DNA of 64,000 nt from Palsa-851 sp963716365 (GTDB taxonomy: Bacteria; Chloroflexota; Dormibacteria; Aeolococcales; Aeolococcaceae). The stretch spans positions 62,001-126,000 of the forward strand of contig OY970307.1 of the NCBI GenBank assembly GCA_963716365.1, given 5' to 3'. Below are positions 43,084 through 50,378 of this stretch, piece by piece; the stretch's first letter is position 1, and each line of letters opens with the position of its first letter. Below the pieces are notes generated by a model. That model made no database searches, was not told the DNA's origin, and saw only the letters and a program-made list of their open reading frames with translations. The translations under genes and the position numbers were made by a program.

Positions 43084-44193
43084 TCAGGCGGTGACTGCCT
43101 CGATCTCGTCGAGCATCGCGCTCATCTCCGGTTGGGCGAAGTGCGCGCGGGCGGGTTCGAGCAAGTCGATGAGGCGTGATGCGAGGCCGGTCTTCGCGTC
43201 CATCGGGTGCAGCGACCCGTCGATGTAGGCGGCGGTGACCTCCTCCGGCGTGTCGAAGCTGATGCGCCCGCCATTGGCCTCGGAGCGGTCGATCACGAAC
43301 GGGCCGCCGGCGATGCCGAAGATCAGCTTGTCGATCCAGTCGAGGATGGGGTTGAACGTCACTTCGCCGGGAGGGCAGAACGCGCGCCGCACCTTGTCCG
43401 TGATCTGGTCAGGAGTGTCATGAACAAACACGGCGGAGCCCGGATCGCTCTTGCTCATCTTCATCGCCGAGAAGACATCGCGAACCGAGTCCGCGGGGAC
43501 GGGCCAGACCGGCGGGCGGCGCAAACCGAGGAGCAGGGGATGGTGCAGCGCGACCGGCTTCATCGGCGCGCCGTCGACGCCGCGGACGGCGTGCACGCGC
43601 ATCTGCAGTGCGACGTCGCGCGCGATCACGTGCGCCTTGCGCTGGTCGACACCCGCGTGCGCGATGTGGACGCCGAGCGTGAAGATGTCCGCGGCCTGCA
43701 TCGCCGGGTAGATGAGCTTCGCGAAATCGATGCTCTCACCCTCCTGCCTGCCGAGGATGCTGATGCTCCGCTGCATGCGCGCAAGCGTGGTGTTCTTGCT
43801 GACTTCGATGACCGACGCCCAGTAGGTGTCGTCATCGCGGTACAGATCGGAGGCGAGCACGAACTCCACCGCTGCCGGATCGGCGTCGACGCACAGCAGG
43901 GACGCGCGCAATGCTTCAGTGAAATATCCGGTGGCGATGCGCCGGATCAGGTCCCGATCACCACCGAGCTTGTCGTTGATCCAGGTATGCCAGTCGGCAA
44001 GCAGGACCGAGCAATGCACGCCCGCCGCTGTGAGATCACGGACTTTCGCCATGCTCACCAGCCCGGTACCGAGGTGGGCTTTGCCCGAGATCTCGAAGCC
44101 GATGTAGTGGCGGATCTCGACGCCGGCGTCCATCAGCGCAGGCAACTCGTCAGCGCCAAGTACCTCGGCGGTGTTGCGCTCGATGAGCGCCAT
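43084..44193 (-). CDS. tyrS: Tyrosyl-tRNA synthetase, archaeal/eukaryotic-like type
   Basis: 369 residues from the ATG at 44193; an in-frame GTG 18 bases upstream is an alternative. Signature 1 is YIGFEISGKAHLGTGLVSM and signature 2 AMKMSKSDPGSAVFVHD. Other landmarks: VLLADWHTWINDKLGG, YPAMQAADIFTLGVHIAHAG, GVDQRKAHVIARDVA. The 'GFE.SG..HLG' start, the AHAGVDQRK motif and absence of the S4 RNA-binding domain mark the archaeal/eukaryotic type rather than the usual bacterial TyrS. Charges tRNA-Tyr. No second TyrS is in the window, so whether it is the only one is unknown. Confidence 0.9.
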   Translation of the reverse strand: MALIERNTAEVLGADELPALMDAGVEIRHYIGFEISGKAHLGTGLVSMAKVRDLTAAGVHCSVLLADWHTWINDKLGGDRDLIRRIATGYFTEALRASLLCVDADPAAVEFVLASDLYRDDDTYWASVIEVSKNTTLARMQRSISILGRQEGESIDFAKLIYPAMQAADIFTLGVHIAHAGVDQRKAHVIARDVALQMRVHAVRGVDGAPMKPVALHHPLLLGLRRPPVWPVPADSVRDVFSAMKMSKSDPGSAVFVHDTPDQITDKVRRAFCPPGEVTFNPILDWIDKLIFGIAGGPFVIDRSEANGGRISFDTPEEVTAAYIDGSLHPMDAKTGLASRLIDLLEPARAHFAQPEMSAMLDEIEAVTA

Positions 44194-44251
44194 GCGTTCG
44201 GCGGTATTCACGAGCGCTGAGTGTGCCAGACCCGCGCGAGCGGGTGAGGGG

Positions 44252-44590
44252 TCAGTCGTCGTGCGTGTCGTCGTACGCGACGCGATGCGGTGCGACTTCG
44301 TCGAGAAGGTCCGCTTCCCAGTCGAGCAGCGCATCGTGCAGGCGAGCAGTGTTGCGAGCCTGCCAAAGCGCGGGCGGCGCGGGGACTGGGAGCACACCTT
44401 CGAGTTCGGCGAGCTGGCGCCACATTGCCGCCGGCACCTGGCGATCACGCTGCAGGTTGTGGTGCTCGACGCTGTCCAGCACGCGCTCGAGGCGCTTCAC
44501 CTGCTGGATACGCAACTGCCGCCGCGCCTTTTCGTCTTCGGCGCGCGCTTTCGCCGCGTCCATGTCGATGATTGCGCCTTTGAAGCTCAT
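44252..44590 (-). CDS. Small coiled-coil protein of unknown function
   Basis: 112 residues. Highly charged and helical: AAKARAEDEKARRQLRIQQV with a heptad-like continuation to VEHHNLQRDRQV, then a Pro-rich patch and an acidic C-terminus VAYDDTHDD. No signal peptide or membrane segment. It precedes tyrS by about 60 bases on the same strand and may share its transcript. Not recognised as a known family. Confidence 0.65.
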   Translation of the reverse strand: MSFKGAIIDMDAAKARAEDEKARRQLRIQQVKRLERVLDSVEHHNLQRDRQVPAAMWRQLAELEGVLPVPAPPALWQARNTARLHDALLDWEADLLDEVAPHRVAYDDTHDD

Positions 44591-44669
44591 GTCCGTGGTC
44601 TCTCGAATCCTTCGCTGTAGAGGTTATCCAGGCTTACATAGATGTAAACGGACCAGGGTTACGTTCGGA

Positions 44670-45395
44670 TTACGGTCTGGACAGCCTCAAGGTTCCGGAG
44701 TTCGGCATTTCTTCGATCAGTTCACCTTCGACGTGACGGTTGCGCACGCCACGATGCAGCACCGTCACAGCGCCCGGGCCGAATACCTCCCAGCGGCCGT
44801 CGCGCAGCACCGCGGCGGTGCGCTCGTCGATCCCGACCACCTTGGCCGTGTCGTCGAGCCCCTCCTGAGCCCACAGGACCCACGCGTCGCCCAGGACGTC
44901 GAAGTGGGGGAGGATCGCGGTTCCCGGGATGAGGCCGAGGGCGTCCACGGAGCGTTCGTCGATCTCGCCGGGCCAGCTGGTCTGGACCAGGCACCACTCG
45001 CAGAGCGCCATCGCGCCCGCCGACGACCCTGCGAGCGCCGCGCCGGCCCGCCAGGCTGCGGCGATCGCCTTCCAGACCGCGCTCGAGCGAAGGGTCTCCA
45101 CGACGAAGCCGGGGTCGCCTCCCGCGATGTAGACGAGGCCCGCGGCAGCCGCGGCGTCGGCCACCTCAGCCGAATTCGCGTCCTCCTTGCTGCGAATGCG
45201 GAGCTCCCTCACCTCGAGCCCCAGGCCGCGGAACCAGTTGCGGGCGGTCTCCACCGCGCCGGCGGCATATTCCTGCGCCGCCGTCGCCACGATGTAGGCA
45301 GGCCGGCCGGCGCACGCATCGCGAAGGACTTCGTCCTGGCGTTCGTTGCCTGGGTGGAACTCGTCGCCGCCGACGAGGGCGAGAGGCCCGTACAT
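44670..45395 (-). CDS. Peptidase S51 / cyanophycinase-like protein (type 1 glutamine-amidotransferase-like)
   Basis: 241 residues from the ATG at 45395. GPLALVGGDEFHPGNERQD at the N-terminus, YIVATAAQEYAAGAVETARNWF, then the acceptor-loop YIAGGDPGFVVETLRSS and the nucleophile elbow LAGSSAGAMALCEWCL with Ser in GSSAGA. LGLIPGTAILPHFDVLGDAW supplies the His, and VVGIDERTAAVLRDGRWEVFG the C-terminal strands. Peptidase E and cyanophycinase cleave aspartyl bonds; this member may act on Asp-containing peptides or polymers. No cyanophycin synthetase is nearby. Confidence 0.85.
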   Translation of the reverse strand: MYGPLALVGGDEFHPGNERQDEVLRDACAGRPAYIVATAAQEYAAGAVETARNWFRGLGLEVRELRIRSKEDANSAEVADAAAAAGLVYIAGGDPGFVVETLRSSAVWKAIAAAWRAGAALAGSSAGAMALCEWCLVQTSWPGEIDERSVDALGLIPGTAILPHFDVLGDAWVLWAQEGLDDTAKVVGIDERTAAVLRDGRWEVFGPGAVTVLHRGVRNRHVEGELIEEMPNSGTLRLSRP

Positions 45396-45464
45396 CTGAA
45401 CCACAGTCTCTGCTCTTTCGGCAAAAGAGCCGTCGCAAGTGCTTCCCCTACACTCTGACCGCGC

Positions 45465-46217
45465 ATGATCGATCCGGAGAAGTACGCCTCGGCAACCGTC
45501 GTCTCGCGTCGCGACCCGGCCCCAGATCTCTGGATCCTCCGGATTCGGGCTGACGCCGAGCTGCCGTACCGCCCCGGTCAGTACGTCACGGTCGGCCTCG
45601 AGGTGGACGGCAAGATCATCGAGCGGCCGTATTCGATCTGCTCGTCACCGATCGAGGATGAGATAGAGCTCTTCATCGAGCGGGTTCCCGGCGGTGAGCT
45701 CTCGGATCCGCTGTTCGCGCTCGGTGTCGGGGGCGAGCTGATCGTCCGCCGGCGGACGAAGGGGCTCTTCCTCAAGGAGGCGCCGATTCTCGATCAGCCG
45801 CACCTCTTCGTCGCGACGGTCACCGGGATCGCGCCGTTCGTCAGCCTCCTGCGCACTCTCGTCTCACGTGCGAACACCGGCGATTGGTCACCGGTGCCGA
45901 TCATCACGCTGCAGGGGGCGGCTCGCTCTGAGGAGCTCTCGTACGCCGACGAGTTCATGGCGCTCGACCGCCAGTTCGACTGGTTCACGTACGTCCCGAC
46001 GGTCAGCCGGCCCTGGGAGGATCCCGCGTGGGCGGGTGAGCACGGGAGGGTCGAGGACGTCATGCGCAAGTACGCGGATGCCGCAGGGATGGTCCCGGGC
46101 TACGGCGCCATCTTTCTCTGCGGCCATCCCGGGATGATCAGCGGTGCGCGCGCGATCATGCGCCGGGCGGGCTTCGACGACAAGGCGATCCGCGAAGAGC
46201 AGTATTGGCCTGACTGA
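45465..46217 (+). CDS. Ferredoxin--NADP+ reductase-like FAD oxidoreductase
   Basis: 250 residues. FAD-binding domain with YRPGQYVTVGLEVDGKIIERPYSICSS (the RPYS motif), VPGGELSDPLFAL, and NADP domain with FVATVTGIAPFVSLLRTLV, ITLQGAARSEELSYADEF and the terminal FLCGHPGMISGARAIM ending EEQYWPD, typical of bacterial Fpr. It shuttles electrons between NADPH and ferredoxin or flavodoxin. Overlaps the next gene by one base (TGATG). Confidence 0.92.
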   Translation: MIDPEKYASATVVSRRDPAPDLWILRIRADAELPYRPGQYVTVGLEVDGKIIERPYSICSSPIEDEIELFIERVPGGELSDPLFALGVGGELIVRRRTKGLFLKEAPILDQPHLFVATVTGIAPFVSLLRTLVSRANTGDWSPVPIITLQGAARSEELSYADEFMALDRQFDWFTYVPTVSRPWEDPAWAGEHGRVEDVMRKYADAAGMVPGYGAIFLCGHPGMISGARAIMRRAGFDDKAIREEQYWPD

Positions 46218-46594
46218 TGCTTGCAGCTCTCGACTGGGTCAACGTCCACGACAAGCTCGGGTTCTTCATCGTGGTCGCGGCGATCGTCGGTGCGATCGTT
46301 GCCCTGATCTCGCTGGTTACCCCGTTCGTCGGGGTCGTGCTGAAGCTGTATCTACGACTGCTCCTGCTCGTGGTCGCGGTTCAGATCGTCCTGGGCGCCG
46401 GGCTCTATCTCGGCGGGAACCGGCCGCCACACGAGCTCCATTACCTCTACGGAGCTGCGATGGCGGTGACACTCGGCGTCACGTTCGCGGTCAGCCGGCG
46501 AACGCCGTGGCCCGTCTCCAAGCTCCCGCTCGTTGTCGGCGCGGTCGTCGCCACGGTGTTCGCGATCCTCGCGCTCATATCGGGCGGAGGCTGA
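46217..46594 (+). CDS. Small four-helix membrane protein of unknown function
   Basis: 125 residues with four hydrophobic segments: LGFFIVVAAIVGAIVALISL, VVLKLYLRLLLLVVAVQIVL, LYGAAMAVTLGVTFAV and LPLVVGAVVATVFAILALI. The loop GGNRPPHELHYLYG contains a conserved-looking His-x2-Tyr. Start overlaps the upstream Fpr stop, so it is coupled to the reductase and may be a membrane partner, perhaps for electrons or heme, but no heme motif is secure. Converges with the ECF S-component gene (20-base overlap). Confidence 0.7.
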   Translation: MLAALDWVNVHDKLGFFIVVAAIVGAIVALISLVTPFVGVVLKLYLRLLLLVVAVQIVLGAGLYLGGNRPPHELHYLYGAAMAVTLGVTFAVSRRTPWPVSKLPLVVGAVVATVFAILALISGGG

Positions 46595-47345
46595 GGTCCC
46601 CCGCGTTCGGCTCGGCCACCACGACGCTGAAGCGTGAGCGCATGCGAATCAGCCCCGCGAGCACCGGTGCCCCCAGCACGCTCACGGCGATGACGTTGCC
46701 CACAGCGCGGACGCTGTCGTACACGAGCGACGTCGCCACGTAGAACCGACCGAAGCGCGCCAGCGCGGCACCGACGGTCAGCCCGGGTTGCCAGCCGAAG
46801 TCCGGGGCTCCGCGATAGAACGTGGTCCAGTCCCAGACGTCGAGGAGGGCGCCGTACGCGAACCCGGTGACCCCACCGACAGCGGCCAGGACGACGACGT
46901 CGCGCCACGTGACCGGCCCCGAACGGCGCAGACCGGCGAGTCCGGCCACCAGGCCGACGAACCCGCAGCCGACCATCTCGTAGGGCAACCAGGGCCCGAT
47001 GCCGCCCGTCGCCACGGCCGAAGCGAGCAGCGCCACCGACCCGGCGAGGAAGCCGTACGACGGCCCGTAAACGTAACCGGCCGCGAGGATCAGGAAGAAG
47101 ATCGGGCTGAACCCTCCAAGGCCGGTGACGAGCACGAGCCGCAGTCCCGCGTCGATCGCTGCAATGGCGGCCAGGAGCGCAAAACGGCGGGCATCGAGCT
47201 TGCGAGTCGATGCTTCCACGAAGACCAGCACCGCCACAACACCGATGCTCAGCGCGACCGCCGCTGCAGCGGGTGGTGTGCCGGACGCGGCGAACGGCCA
47301 CAGAAAGAGTGCCAGGCCGGCGATCGAGATGGCGGCGACTCTCAC
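46575..47345 (-). CDS. ECF transporter S component (predicted corrinoid-specific)
   Basis: 256 residues from the GTG at 47345, which overlaps the ATPase stop (GTGA). Six hydrophobic segments; recognisable parts are IAAIDAGLRLVLVTGLGGFS, FFLILAAGYVYGPSYGFLAG, GPWLPYEMVGCGFVGLVAGL and a C-terminal helix VYDSVRAVGNVIAVSVLGAP. The 'GY.YGP..GFL.G' element and length fit energy-coupling-factor S units that bind the substrate in the membrane. Being last in an operon behind a cobalamin riboswitch, with dedicated A-A and T units, it should import cobalamin or a precursor. Not sequence-similar enough for me to call CbrT by name. Confidence 0.82.
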   Translation of the reverse strand: MRVAAISIAGLALFLWPFAASGTPPAAAAVALSIGVVAVLVFVEASTRKLDARRFALLAAIAAIDAGLRLVLVTGLGGFSPIFFLILAAGYVYGPSYGFLAGSVALLASAVATGGIGPWLPYEMVGCGFVGLVAGLAGLRRSGPVTWRDVVVLAAVGGVTGFAYGALLDVWDWTTFYRGAPDFGWQPGLTVGAALARFGRFYVATSLVYDSVRAVGNVIAVSVLGAPVLAGLIRMRSRFSVVVAEPNAGDLSLRPI

Positions 47346-48700
47346 GCGACGCCCACCGCGACGAGCTCGCTGGCAGCGCCCGCACCGACGCTCACGATGC
47401 GATCCGCGACCGAGCGTGCGAGGTTTATGTCGTGCGTGGCGAGAACAATCGAGCAACCGGCAGCGCGCATGCGCAGGACGACGCGGCAGAGCGAGTCGCG
47501 AGCGCCATCATCCATGCCGCGCGTCGGCTCGTCGAGCAGTGCGGTCTGCGGTGAGCCGGCGAGCACGGCGGCGATGGCGGCGCGCTGACGCTCGCCGCTG
47601 CTGAGGTCGCGTGGATCGCGTTGGGCAAGGTGCGCAAGGCCGAGTTCGGCCATGAGGTCGGCGGCGTCGCCTGCCTCGGGGTCGCGGCGTACCGTCCATG
47701 CGATCTCCGCTGCCACGGAAGCTCGATGGAGGAGTGCCATCGGGTTCTGGGGCAGGAATGCGACGCGACCGGGCGCACGCTCGACGGTGCCGGAGATCGG
47801 CGTCAGCAGTCCTGCCAGCGTTCGCAGCAGGGTCGTCTTGCCACCGCCGTTCGGCCCCACCAGGGCCACGACCTCACCCGTTCTGCCCTCGAGCGTCACT
47901 CCCTCGAGGACCGGCGTGCGCAACGGGCCGGTCGCCAGCTCGTTCACGCGCCAGACGACGGGTCCGGTGGGTCGCGGATACGCCATCGGCAAGGATGGGC
48001 GCGAAGCCGGAGGCATGGCGCTCAGCGCGTCGGCACTGACAGCATGGCCGCCTTCGACCGCGATGCGCCGTCCCTGTACCGCGCCAAGCTTCTCGAAGCG
48101 ATGCTCGGCCACGACAACGGCGGTGCCCTGGTGCCCGAGGTCGACAAGCGTCGCCACGAGTGCGGCGGCGCCCTCGTCGTCGAGCTGCGAGAGCGGCTCG
48201 TCGAGCACCAGCAAGCGAGGCTGCATGGCAAGAACGCCTGCGATCGCAAGGCGTTGACGCTCGCCGCCGGAAAGCGTCGCAACCGCGCGCCCACGGAGAT
48301 GCGCGATACCAGCCCGTTCGAGCGCCTCGCCAACGCGACGCACCATCAGGGCAGGTGGGGTTCCGATGTTCTCGAGGCCGAATGCGGCATCGCGCTCGAC
48401 GGTGGGGTACACCGCCTGCAACTCGGGATCCTGGAAGACGAATCCGACTTGCGTGGCAAGCGCCCGCGTCGGCGTGGTGATCACGTTGCGTCCGCAGACC
48501 TCGGCGCGCCCGGAGACGGTGCCGCCGTGGAAGTGGGGGACAAGTCCGTTGAAGACGCGCAGCAGCGACGACTTCCCGCTGCCCGACCTCCCGGCGACGA
48601 CCATGAGGCCGTCTTCCACGTCGAGATCGACATCGTCGAGCGCCGGCTCAATCGCGTTCGGATAGCGATAGGTGAAGCCCCGCAACGAAGCGACGGTCAT
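47342..48700 (-). CDS. ECF transporter dual ATP-binding protein (EcfA-EcfA')
   Basis: 452 residues with two complete ABC domains in one chain. First domain: Walker A AGRSGSGKSSLLRVFNG, signature LSGGERQRLAIAGVL, Walker B LLVLDEPLSQLDDEG. Second: GPNGGGKTTLLRTLAGL, LSSGERQRAAIAAVLAG, TALLDEPTRGMDDGARD. The fused pair replaces the usual EcfA1/EcfA2. Start ATG at 48700 overlaps the EcfT stop (ATGA), and its own stop overlaps the S-component start. It powers corrinoid uptake together with the T and S subunits. Confidence 0.93.
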   Translation of the reverse strand: MTVASLRGFTYRYPNAIEPALDDVDLDVEDGLMVVAGRSGSGKSSLLRVFNGLVPHFHGGTVSGRAEVCGRNVITTPTRALATQVGFVFQDPELQAVYPTVERDAAFGLENIGTPPALMVRRVGEALERAGIAHLRGRAVATLSGGERQRLAIAGVLAMQPRLLVLDEPLSQLDDEGAAALVATLVDLGHQGTAVVVAEHRFEKLGAVQGRRIAVEGGHAVSADALSAMPPASRPSLPMAYPRPTGPVVWRVNELATGPLRTPVLEGVTLEGRTGEVVALVGPNGGGKTTLLRTLAGLLTPISGTVERAPGRVAFLPQNPMALLHRASVAAEIAWTVRRDPEAGDAADLMAELGLAHLAQRDPRDLSSGERQRAAIAAVLAGSPQTALLDEPTRGMDDGARDSLCRVVLRMRAAGCSIVLATHDINLARSVADRIVSVGAGAASELVAVGVA

Positions 48701-49521
48701 CGCCGCCACACGACGAGCGGCGCGGCGAGCGCGAGGCAGCACGCCACACCCGCGATGCTGACGGGAGGTGCGCTGACGTCGGGAAACGGGTACCAATCGC
48801 TCACGACACCGGAGATGCGCAACGCCACGAAGAGCATCGCGGCAGCAACCGCAACCAACGCCACCACGACATCGGCGCGGTGCCACGTCTCCTCGGAGTA
48901 GTGGGTTCGCGTCCCGGACCCGTAGCCGCGAGCCTCCATCGCTTCAGCGAGCGAGATCGAGCCCTCGAGCGCGGTGAGCACGACGGGCACAGCGAGATCC
49001 GGCCACTCACGAACACGTCGCGGACGCCACCCGCGCATCCGTTGCGCGTCGCGAATTTCGGTCGCGCTCCGCGCGATGCCCGGGATGAGGTTGAGCGCCG
49101 TACCGATGGCGGCGCCGGTGCGCGCGAGCGCCGACGGGAGTGCGTCGACGAGCGCATGCGGTTCGAGGACGAGTGACAAGGGCGCGGCCGCGAGAACGGC
49201 CGCGGCGATGCCAATCCCGGTGGACAGACCGAACAGCGCAGCCTCCAGCGTCAGCGGACCGCCGATCACCGGGATTCCCGACGGCAACACCAGGAACGCG
49301 TGATCTCCCGTATGGCTGGCCAGCGTCGTGGTCGCGACGGCGATCGCGGTAGCGACGAGCAGTGCCACAACCAGACCCCGGATCGAGACCCCCGGCCGCC
49401 GCAACGCGATGAGGACGTTGAGCGCGCAGAGCAGCACGAGCACCCGATAGACCGGGTTCCCGGTTGCGAGCGCGATGGTCACGCCCGACACTGCCCACAC
49501 GCCAAGCGCTCTCGGATTCAT
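48697..49521 (-). CDS. ECF transporter transmembrane component EcfT
   Basis: 274 residues, about six hydrophobic segments with a cytoplasmic coupling region. The coupling helices carry the diagnostic short Ala-Arg-Gly-type motif in SLAEAMEARGYGSGTRTH and a second site in IRDAQRMRGWRPRRVREWP, which contact the two ATPase grooves. LNLIPGIARSATEIRDAQ is also typical of the family. Start overlaps the DUF4430 gene stop, and stop overlaps the ATPase start, each by four bases. Confidence 0.92.
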   Translation of the reverse strand: MNPRALGVWAVSGVTIALATGNPVYRVLVLLCALNVLIALRRPGVSIRGLVVALLVATAIAVATTTLASHTGDHAFLVLPSGIPVIGGPLTLEAALFGLSTGIGIAAAVLAAAPLSLVLEPHALVDALPSALARTGAAIGTALNLIPGIARSATEIRDAQRMRGWRPRRVREWPDLAVPVVLTALEGSISLAEAMEARGYGSGTRTHYSEETWHRADVVVALVAVAAAMLFVALRISGVVSDWYPFPDVSAPPVSIAGVACCLALAAPLVVWRR

Positions 49522-50378
49522 TGGCGTCGTCGGCGCAGCCCCTGGATACCGACCAGCGCGATCAACGCGGCGATCGCGATGACCGCGATGACGAGTGCTG
49601 GGTTGACGGGACTGTCGATGACCGCCTTGGTCGCGACACCGACTGCCGGCGCCAGCGACGCTTGCGGGGTGCTCACCCCGAGCACGCCGTCGACCGGCGT
49701 TGCGCTACTGGACGCTGTCGGTGTCGAACTTCCAGTCACACCCGCAGCAACTACCGGGCCGGTGGGTTTGGGCCGGGTCGGGTCCGCTGTCCCGGATGGC
49801 GGTGACGTCCCGACAGGAGTCGGGCGTGCGCTCGCAGTCGGCGCTGCCGTCGGGCTTGGCGATGATGGTGTGGCTGGGCAGACATTGGCCGGAGAGGGTG
49901 GGGGTGGATCGCCTCCCGTGAGTGCGTCGTAGCGGAAGCCGACGTCGCCGCCATTGCTCACGGTCGTCGTCGAGATGCCGTGCGCGGCGCTCATCCACGA
50001 CCCGCCTGAGGTTGCGGTGAAAAAGACCCAGTACGAGCCCGACGACGGCAGACACTGGGTGTAGTGCATGGGCTCGTCGCCGATTTGACAGACAGCATCG
50101 CCGAGACCGGGGTACGACTCGGTCGCGTATGCGAAGCTGCTGTCCTGCGAGGCCGCAGCTTGCAGCACCGCAAGTGCAGTGGTTGTCGGCGTGTCGAAGC
50201 CGATGCACTAAGTCACGACGGTCTCGTTCCCGTGCTCAACAACGATCCCCACGTGATTCGTATCCGCCGCCTGAGCGCACAGCGGCTTAGCCGGTCCTGT
50301 ATGCGCCACCGCAGACGCCGCGCCGAGCCCGATGGTGAGCAGCGGCACAACGAATGCGATGCGCAAGGCCGCCTTCAC
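49518..50378 (-). CDS. Exported DUF4430 (transcobalamin C-terminal-like) protein with C-terminal membrane anchor; in-frame TAG as written
   Basis: 286 codons from the GTG at 50378, which overlaps the barrel gene stop (GTGA). Signal peptide AALRIAFVVPLLTIGLGAAS; then a DUF4430 domain: VGIVVEHGNETVVT, CIGFDTPTTTALAVLQAAAS, VCQIGDEPMHYTQCLPSSG, SYWVFFTATSGGSW and GDVGFRYDALTG. A Pro/Ser/Thr linker of about 80 residues leads to a TM helix and RRRR tail, so the domain faces outward. Codon 57 is TAG (50208-50210), directly before CIGF. Changing + strand 50210 from A to G makes CAG (Gln) and creates GAGTC, the motif miscalled elsewhere, so an error is likely. TAG does act as a stop in other genes here. 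Confidence 0.85.

Noticed and set aside
50208..50210. TAG read as pyrrolysine or reassigned amber
   Set aside because: No pyl genes or tRNA(CUA) are visible and TAG ends other genes in the window (for example at 34372). A miscall next to GAGTC is simpler.
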